Positions 58,488 through 64,000 of a DNA stretch of 64,000 bases are shown piece after piece. The notes under the pieces are model-generated. The model was not told the origin of the DNA. It worked only from the letters and a program-made list of their open reading frames with translations, and made no database searches. Location: the NCBI RefSeq assembly GCF_024707545.1, contig NZ_CP062229.1, forward strand, positions 4,755,501-4,819,500. The letters are read 5' to 3'. The position numbers and the translations under genes were made by a program. Position 1 is the stretch's first letter, and each line of letters starts with the position of its first letter. This DNA comes from Mesorhizobium onobrychidis (GTDB taxonomy: Bacteria > Pseudomonadota > Alphaproteobacteria > Rhizobiales > Rhizobiaceae).

Positions 58488-59762
58488 TCAGGCGCTGACG
58501 TTGCCCTTCTTTTCCTTCTGCTCGGAATAGATGTAGAGCGGCCTGGCGTTGCCGGACACCACCTCTTCCGAAATAACCACTTCGCGCACGCCTTCCAGCG
58601 CCGGCAGCTCGAACATCGTGTCGAGCAGGATCGCTTCCATGATCGAGCGCAGGCCGCGCGCGCCGGTCTTGCGCTCGATGGCGCGCTTGGCGATCGCCGA
58701 CAGCGCATTCTCGTGGAAGGTCAGGTCGACATTCTCCATCTCGAACAGCCGCTGATACTGCTTGACCAGCGCGTTCTTCGGCTCGGTCAGGATCTGGATC
58801 AGCGCCGGCTCGTCGAGGTCCTCCAGCGTCGCCAGGACCGGCAGACGGCCGACGAACTCGGGAATGAGGCCGAACTTCAACAGATCCTCGGGCTCGACCA
58901 GGCGGAAAACATCGCCGGTGCGGCGATCCTCGGGCGAAGCGACGGTGGCGCCGAAGCCGATCGAGGTCTTGCGGCCGCGATCCGAGATGATCTTGTCGAG
59001 GCCGGCGAAGGCGCCGCCGCAGATGAACAGGATGTTGGCGGTGTCGACCTGCAGGAATTCCTGCTGCGGATGTTTCCTGCCGCCCTGCGGCGGCACGGAG
59101 GCGACCGTGCCTTCCATGATCTTCAACAGCGCCTGCTGCACGCCTTCGCCCGACACGTCGCGGGTGATCGAAGGATTGTCCGACTTGCGCGAGATCTTGT
59201 CGATCTCGTCGATGTAGACGATACCGCGCTGGGCGCGCTCGACATTGTAGTCGGCCGACTGCAACAGCTTCAGGATGATGTTCTCGACATCCTCGCCGAC
59301 ATAGCCCGCCTCGGTCAGTGTCGTCGCGTCGGCCATGGTGAACGGCACATCGATGATGCGGGCCAGCGTCTGCGCAAGCAGCGTCTTGCCGCAACCGGTC
59401 GGGCCGATCAGCAAAATGTTGGACTTCGCCAGCTCGACGTCGTTGTTCTTGCCGGCATGCGCGAGGCGCTTGTAATGGTTGTGGACGGCCACCGACAGCA
59501 CGCGCTTGGCGTAGGGCTGGCCGATGACGTAGTCGTCGAGAACCTTGAGGATCTCCTGCGGGGTCGGCACGCCCTCGCGAGACTTCACCATCGAGGTCTT
59601 GTTCTCCTCGCGGATGATGTCCATGCAGAGCTCGACGCATTCGTCGCAGATGAACACCGTCGGGCCGGCGATTAGCTTGCGGACTTCGTGCTGGCTTTTG
59701 CCGCAAAACGAGCAATAAAGCGTGTTCTTGGAATCACCGCCGCTGTTGCCGACCTTGCTCAT
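58488..59762 (-). CDS. clpX: ClpX ATPase subunit of ClpXP
   Basis: 424 residues. Zinc-binding N-terminal domain (C17, C20, C39, C42), Walker A GPTGCGKT, Walker [10 protein letters not shown], sensor region [14 protein letters not shown] and the C-terminal domain with [15 protein letters not shown]. Unfolds substrates for ClpP. ATG 59762 (MSKVGNS) is preferred because AAGGA has correct spacing to it and is too close to ATG 59768. Follows clpP with a 293-base gap containing a small hairpin (60003-60018) and no gene. Confidence 0.97.
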   Translation of the reverse strand: MSKVGNSGGDSKNTLYCSFCGKSQHEVRKLIAGPTVFICDECVELCMDIIREENKTSMVKSREGVPTPQEILKVLDDYVIGQPYAKRVLSVAVHNHYKRLAHAGKNNDVELAKSNILLIGPTGCGKTLLAQTLARIIDVPFTMADATTLTEAGYVGEDVENIILKLLQSADYNVERAQRGIVYIDEIDKISRKSDNPSITRDVSGEGVQQALLKIMEGTVASVPPQGGRKHPQQEFLQVDTANILFICGGAFAGLDKIISDRGRKTSIGFGATVASPEDRRTGDVFRLVEPEDLLKFGLIPEFVGRLPVLATLEDLDEPALIQILTEPKNALVKQYQRLFEMENVDLTFHENALSAIAKRAIERKTGARGLRSIMEAILLDTMFELPALEGVREVVISEEVVSGNARPLYIYSEQKEKKGNVSA

Positions 59763-60002
59763 TTTCATGTCCTTTCATAGCCGCCCGCCGATGGTCTGGT
59801 TGAAAGGGCGCATATCTCAATCTATCGCGGGAAATCGCCGCCGCCAGTATTCCGGCTCCCGCAACGCATTCCATACGAAACACATATCAGAAAACGTCGC
59901 AATGATTCGCACCAACCCCGCACAAAGCTAAGCCGTCGAAAATCAACATAGGCTTAACGTAGGCAATTGCTCCCGTCGAGGGAACAGCCAATTGTGGCCG
60001 AA

Positions 60003-60018
60003 ATGCCGCAAGCGGCAT
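60003..60018. other. Hairpin between clpP and clpX
   Basis: ATGCCGC / GCGGCAT arms with a 2-base loop, 37 bases after the clpP stop. No T tract; possibly a partial terminator or mRNA stabiliser. Nothing else is seen in 59763-60055. Confidence 0.45.
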
Positions 60019-60055
60019 CAAAAGCGTGTTTTCCCACCATCCAACTGCCACGGGC

Positions 60056-60685
60056 TTATGCGGCGGCAACCTCAGCCGGCTCGCGCGACGAAATGACCTT
60101 GTCGATGAGACCGAAATCCTTCGCCTCGTCAGCGGTCATGAAGTGGTCGCGGTCGAGCGTCTTCTCGATCTCGTCGTAGCTCTTGCCGGTGTGCTTGACA
60201 TAGACCTCGTTGAGACGACGCTTCAGCTTGATGATGTCCTGGGCGTGGCGCTCGATGTCGGAAGCCTGGCCCTGGAAGCCACCGGAAGGCTGGTGGACCA
60301 TGATGCGGGCGTTCGGCGTGGCGAAGCGCATGCCCTTCTCGCCTGCGGTCAAGAGCAGCGAGCCCATCGAGGCCGCCTGGCCGATGCACAGCGTCGCCAC
60401 AGCCGGCTTGATGAACTGCATGGTGTCGTAGATCGCCATGCCCGAGGTGACGACGCCGCCGGGCGAATTGATGTAGAGGTTGATTTCCTTCTTCGGATTC
60501 TCCGCCTCGAGGAACAGGAGCTGCGCGCAGACCAGCGTCGCCATGCCGTCCTCGACCGGGCCGGTGATGAAAATGATGCGCTCTTTCAGCAGCCGCGAGA
60601 AAATGTCGTAGGCCCGCTCGCCGCGATTGGTCTGTTCGACCACCATCGGAACGAGGTTCATGTAGGTTTCGACGGGGTTCTTCAT
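60056..60685 (-). CDS. clpP: ClpP protease subunit
   Basis: 209 residues. Self-compartmentalised serine protease used with ClpX and ClpA. Triad visible: S106 (GQAASMGS), H131 (MVHQPSGG), D180 (LDRDHF). N-terminal [20 protein letters not shown] and IYINSPGG-type segment ([11 protein letters not shown]) are conserved. Heads the clpP-clpX-lon-HU row. Confidence 0.97.
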   Translation of the reverse strand: MKNPVETYMNLVPMVVEQTNRGERAYDIFSRLLKERIIFITGPVEDGMATLVCAQLLFLEAENPKKEINLYINSPGGVVTSGMAIYDTMQFIKPAVATLCIGQAASMGSLLLTAGEKGMRFATPNARIMVHQPSGGFQGQASDIERHAQDIIKLKRRLNEVYVKHTGKSYDEIEKTLDRDHFMTADEAKDFGLIDKVISSREPAEVAAA

Positions 60686-60767
60686 GGACTATCCCTTTTC
60701 AAAGGTGGGATTCCGGCGCCGGGAGATTAGCAAGTCGGGCAGAATCGGTTCTGGATCGTTGTCCTGT

Positions 60768-60797
60768 AAATAGGATGTCGGCTCACCCTAGCGCAAG
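60768..60797 (-). promoter_or_regulatory. Possible heat-shock (sigma-32) promoter for clpP
   Basis: On the minus strand CTTG (60797-60794), a 19-base spacer, then CCTATTT (60774-60768), about 83 bases before clpP. Alphaproteobacterial sigma-32 promoters read CTTG, 17-18 bases, then CYTATNT, so spacing is slightly long. The remainder of 60686-61018 holds no gene. Confidence 0.3.
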
Positions 60798-61018
60798 GCC
60801 GCCCCTCCTAGCCATCCGGTTAAGTCGAATCAAGGTTTCTGCACAGGATTCGCCCGAGGCTATGTCGGCAGCCCTCTGCTGCTGTTGAAGCAGCACGGCT
60901 GGGTAGCAGTTTCTTAACCGCGTCGCTTACGAAATATCTCGAAACTGCTTTCCCGCGATACGGCTTCCCCTACAATTCAACGTTGAGCTTGAATTGAAGG
61001 TTCAACAGGGGGAGTGCC

Positions 61019-61609
61019 ATGATCAGGAAAACTGCTTCCTCCGCCATCGCCAGCCTTGCCGTTCTCGGCATGGTGTCCGAAACGGCTGCCGGCGGACGCG
61101 CCGTCGAATGCTACGAACAGGTCAACACGCCGGCCGTCTACGAAACAGTCTACGAAAATTTGCTCGTCAGCCCGGCCGGCCAGCAGGTGGAGTATGTTCC
61201 CGCGATCTACGGGACGCGCGAGCGGGTGGTGCAGATCGCGCCCCAGCGTGTCAGCTACGAGATCGTGCCTGCCATCACCCGCACCATCTACCGAACGGTG
61301 AAGGTCAATGACGGCGGCTACTCCTGGGAATGGCGCGTCATCCATGGCCGCCAGGTGCTGTGCAAGATCAGGCACAAGGCGCGCTATGAACGCGTGGCCG
61401 AGACCGTGGTGGTGCAGCCGGAGCGCCGACGGCGCGTCGTCATCCCCGCCGAGTATGAGAGCGTGGCCGAAGAGGTTTTGGTGCAGCCGGAGCAGCGAGG
61501 CATCATCGAGGTTCCCGCCTCCTACCAGACAGTGGCGCGACGCGTGGTGGTCAGGGAAGGCTCGTCAGGCTGGCGGCGTGTGCATGTTCCACGGCACTGC
61601 CGGTATTAG
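61019..61609 (+). CDS. Secreted repeat protein of unknown function
   Basis: 196 residues. Signal peptide (about 1-24, ending ETAAGG). The mature part is built from imperfect repeats of the form PAxYExVxExVLVxP (for example TPAVYETVYENLLVSPAG, IPAEYESVAEEVLVQPEQ, VPASYQTVARRVVV), rich in Val, Glu, Tyr and Arg, predicting alternating beta-strands. Two Cys residues (C32 and one in VLCKIRH) plus a third near the C terminus. ATG 61019 has GGGGGAG upstream. I recognise no enzyme motif; likely periplasmic or surface-located. Confidence 0.75.
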   Translation: MIRKTASSAIASLAVLGMVSETAAGGRAVECYEQVNTPAVYETVYENLLVSPAGQQVEYVPAIYGTRERVVQIAPQRVSYEIVPAITRTIYRTVKVNDGGYSWEWRVIHGRQVLCKIRHKARYERVAETVVVQPERRRRVVIPAEYESVAEEVLVQPEQRGIIEVPASYQTVARRVVVREGSSGWRRVHVPRHCRY

Positions 61610-61610
61610 G

Positions 61611-62714
61611 TCAGGCCACCTCGGCCCGCAGCCATTTCTTTAGACCGTCGACATCGCCATCGCCGATGGAAGCTGCAACACGCCGGCCGACCGCTGCGCC
61701 GAATTTGTAGCCGTGGCCGGAGCAGGCCGAGACGATCAGGCACTTGCCTTTCTGGTGGGCCAGGAACTTCTCGTCGGCGGTGAAGGTGTAGGCGCAGGTG
61801 ACGACCTCGGTCACCCGATACTCCTCGATGCGGGCGATCGGCGGCGAAAACAGGTCGCGGATCGCCTCGCCCTCGCCCGCCACCGGCTGGCGGTTCCAGT
61901 CGGCGTCGCTGGTCGGCACCCTGTGCAGCCCTGAGCCGAATTTCATGCCGGCGCCGCCGGACGGCGGGATCACGTGGCCGTCGACGGCGCCGCCGACATC
62001 GAGGATGACCGGGGCTGCCTGCCATGCCGCTTTCAGATCCGCCGGCGGTTCGACATAGGCGAGCGCGGTGCGCCAGGTCTTCAGTTCGCCGTCCAGTTCC
62101 GGAAACAGTTTCAGCACCCAGGCGCCGGCGGTGACGACGATGCGGTCGGCCTGCATCGTCTCGCCGCTTTCAAGCACGATGCGGCCGGCCTCGGCGTCGA
62201 CTTCCGTCACCTTGCTGTTCTCGTAGACATTGGCGCCGTTAGCCCGCAGCCATTTGGCGAGACCGGCGGCGATCCTGCGGCAATGCAGCGCACCGCCATC
62301 CGGTGAAAAATACGCGTAGCGGAAAGAGCCGGGCTCCAGGAACAGCCAGCGTCTAGCCGCGGCGTCCGGCTCGAACAGTTCGAATGGATAGTTTCCGGCT
62401 TCCATGCCCTCGCGGTATTCCTCGGCTTCGTCTCCCGGCTCCCGCGAAATGCAGATGAAGCCGCGCCGGTCGAGATGGTTTTCGCCGAGATCGGCCCACA
62501 TCTCGTCCCAGGCCTCATAGGCCTCGGTGATCAGCCGGCCATAGCCCGCCGCTGCACCATAGGCGCGGCGGATGATGCGGTGATGGTCGCCTGAGGCAGC
62601 AAGCGGATTGGGAATCGACCCCTGCTCGACGATCGAGACCCGGTGCCCTGCCTTGACCAGCGACCAGGCCGTCGAAAGCCCTGCAATGCCTGCGCCAACC
62701 ACGATCACATTCAT
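61611..62714 (-). CDS. DAO-family FAD-dependent oxidoreductase (sarcosine oxidase-like)
   Basis: 367 residues. FAD-binding VIVVGAGIAGLSTAWSLVKAG at the N terminus followed by a VSIVEQ acidic strand end; RIVVTAGAWVLKLFPEL and late VSACSGHGYKFGAAVG as in monomeric sarcosine oxidase/DAO enzymes. Cys in SACSGHGYK is the position of covalent FAD attachment in MSOX-type enzymes. Substrate unknown amine or amino acid. ATG 62714 chosen (TTG 62717 adjacent). Convergent with the secreted-protein gene. Confidence 0.85.
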   Translation of the reverse strand: MNVIVVGAGIAGLSTAWSLVKAGHRVSIVEQGSIPNPLAASGDHHRIIRRAYGAAAGYGRLITEAYEAWDEMWADLGENHLDRRGFICISREPGDEAEEYREGMEAGNYPFELFEPDAAARRWLFLEPGSFRYAYFSPDGGALHCRRIAAGLAKWLRANGANVYENSKVTEVDAEAGRIVLESGETMQADRIVVTAGAWVLKLFPELDGELKTWRTALAYVEPPADLKAAWQAAPVILDVGGAVDGHVIPPSGGAGMKFGSGLHRVPTSDADWNRQPVAGEGEAIRDLFSPPIARIEEYRVTEVVTCAYTFTADEKFLAHQKGKCLIVSACSGHGYKFGAAVGRRVAASIGDGDVDGLKKWLRAEVA

Positions 62715-62872
62715 CAAGTCAGTCTTTCCGCAGCCGCTTCGGCTGGCTCAACGCGCTTTTGTGCATGTCGTTGTCCCAAAACCGATTCACACTTTTGGGC
62801 GACACGCATCAGATTGCCGGGCGCCAACATACGGTCTGGCATCAAGCTGGCAAGCCGCGTTAATTGTCTGGC

Positions 62873-64000
62873 ATGACCAAATTGATGCTGACCTATCTTG
62901 CCTTCGATTCCTCGACCCGCCATGTGCGACTGGACCCGCACGTGCCGGCTTTCTTCCAGAACCCCTATGAGGCCTATGCCTTCATGCATGGCGCATCGAA
63001 TGTCTTCTTCTGGGAAGAGTTCGGCTTCTGGTGCTTCGGCGGCTTCGACGACGTTAGCCGGCTGCTGCGCGACCGCCGCTTCGGCCGCCAGAACCCGGCC
63101 GGCATCCCGGACAGAAGCGGCATCGGCCGGGATCGCACGCATCTCAACGCCTTCGACGGAATCGAGGCCAATTCGATGCTGGAGCTGGAACCGCCCGTTC
63201 ACACCAGGCTCAGAACGCTGGTCAACCGCGCCTTCGTCTCGCGCCAGGTCGAGCGGCTGCGTCCGCGCGTCGAGGCGCTGGCCAACGAGCTGATCGACCG
63301 TTTCGAAGCGGACCAGGTCGACCTGCTGCCGGCTTTCGCATCGCCTTTGCCGATCACCATCATTGCCGAAATGCTCGGCGTGCCGGTCGAGATGGGGCCG
63401 CAACTGCTCGACTGGTCGCATCAGATGGTTGCCATGTACATGCATGGCCGCACACGCGAAACGGAAGAGACAGCCAATCGCGCCGCGCGCGACTTTTCGG
63501 GGTTCCTGCGCGGCTATGTTGCCGAGCGGCGCAAAAACCCCGGCGACGATCTATTGTCGCTGCTGATCTCGGCGCAGGAGGACAACCAAAAACTCTCGGA
63601 GGTTGAACTAGTGTCCTCGGCTATCCTGCTGCTCAATGCCGGCCACGAGGCAACCGTCCATCAGACCGGCAATGCGGTTCGCGCGATCCTCGCGCAAGGC
63701 GGCGACCCGCGCCGCTTCTTCCCCTCGCCTCAAACGACAGCCGCCACAGTCGAGGAATGCCTGCGCTTCGACGCGCCGCTGCACATGTTTACGCGTTATG
63801 CCTATGAAGAGATCGAAGTCGGCTCCGGTGTCATCGTGCGGCCGGGCGAGACGATCGGCCTGCTGCTCGGCATGGCCAACCACGACCCGGCAGCGTTTGC
63901 CGAGCCCCTCGCCTTTCGGCCCGATCGTGCGGACCAGAAGAACGTCTCGTTCGGCGCCGGCATTCATTTCTGCATCGGCGCGCCGCTCGCCCGGCTCGAA
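62873..64000 (+). CDS. Cytochrome P450, 3'-truncated by window edge
   Basis: 376 residues visible, open to the window end. I-helix LLLNAGHEATVHQTGN, ExxR as EECLR, and heme-binding FGAGIHFCIGAPLARLE with the proximal ligand Cys at codon 367. Bacterial soluble class (no membrane anchor), about 30-40 residues short of the usual 410. The first ATG (62873, MTKLMLTYLAFD) is used; ATG 62885 is an alternative. It is divergent from the oxidoreductase. Needs ferredoxin partners encoded elsewhere. Substrate unknown. Confidence 0.92.
   Translation, partial: MTKLMLTYLAFDSSTRHVRLDPHVPAFFQNPYEAYAFMHGASNVFFWEEFGFWCFGGFDDVSRLLRDRRFGRQNPAGIPDRSGIGRDRTHLNAFDGIEANSMLELEPPVHTRLRTLVNRAFVSRQVERLRPRVEALANELIDRFEADQVDLLPAFASPLPITIIAEMLGVPVEMGPQLLDWSHQMVAMYMHGRTRETEETANRAARDFSGFLRGYVAERRKNPGDDLLSLLISAQEDNQKLSEVELVSSAILLLNAGHEATVHQTGNAVRAILAQGGDPRRFFPSPQTTAATVEECLRFDAPLHMFTRYAYEEIEVGSGVIVRPGETIGLLLGMANHDPAAFAEPLAFRPDRADQKNVSFGAGIHFCIGAPLARLE

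Overview
The window looks like a chromosomal segment of an alphaproteobacterium of the order Hyphomicrobiales (Rhizobiales), most like Mesorhizobium. I infer this from the high G+C, the order of the suf operon, the GTTC-N7-GTTC type of SOS sites near recA, an Irr/ICE-like site before suf, the density of sugar ABC transporters, and the rhizobial palindromic intergenic repeats. No species call is possible from sequence reading alone.

Layout. 1-2304: 3' part of icd, a GST and a Coq7-type hydroxylase (+). 2311-6330: alaS and recA (-), with tandem SOS-like sites upstream of recA. 6605-8474: PfkB-family kinase, TfoX-like protein and GFA protein. 8670-15939: the complete suf Fe-S assembly operon (-): cysteine desulfurase, sufB, sufC, sufD, sufS, sufT, sufA. 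Its upstream region, shared with a divergent alpha/beta hydrolase gene, carries the ICE-like site. 16180-22140: hydrolase, PaiB-like protein, a glycosyltransferase with a frameshifted lipid A N-terminal-domain gene, tyrS, and a cyclase-TPR protein. 22320-27726: AsmA-like envelope protein, a bcp peroxiredoxin gene broken by a short deletion, and an M23 peptidase. 28122-33031: a ROK regulator, an Frc-type sugar ABC transporter and an SDR in one operon-like row.

33461-41206 is the most unusual part. Four adjacent minus-strand genes (asparagine synthetase, acyl carrier protein, AMP-dependent acyl ligase, NadE-like synthetase) end at a strong terminator. Next to them are a flavin monooxygenase gene and an acyltransferase-like gene. 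This looks like a small biosynthetic cluster for an activated, amidated acyl product; the product is unknown.

42104-47076 holds a pentapeptide-repeat gene, tRNA-Val, tRNA-Asp and a decayed tandem duplication. Two copies of a NaChBac-like voltage-gated channel gene share the same frameshift in the pore region. The second copy is preceded by a tRNA-Asp fragment, and the first is followed by a fragment of the 3' end of rbsK. A secreted EF-hand protein gene lies between them.

46150-55065 is a sugar uptake and catabolism region: ribokinase, RbsD/FucU mutarotase, a CUT1-type ABC transporter, a creatininase-like amidohydrolase and an aldo/keto reductase. 55176-60685 is the protein-quality-control block clpP-clpX-lon-HU (-), with a 23-bp tandem repeat between clpX and lon. 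The window ends with a secreted repeat protein, a DAO-family oxidase and a 3'-truncated cytochrome P450 gene.

Five loci are broken by frameshifts or small deletions (lipid A N-terminal-domain gene, bcp, both channel copies, and a remnant near 41.9 kb). These need read-level confirmation before they are called pseudogenes.
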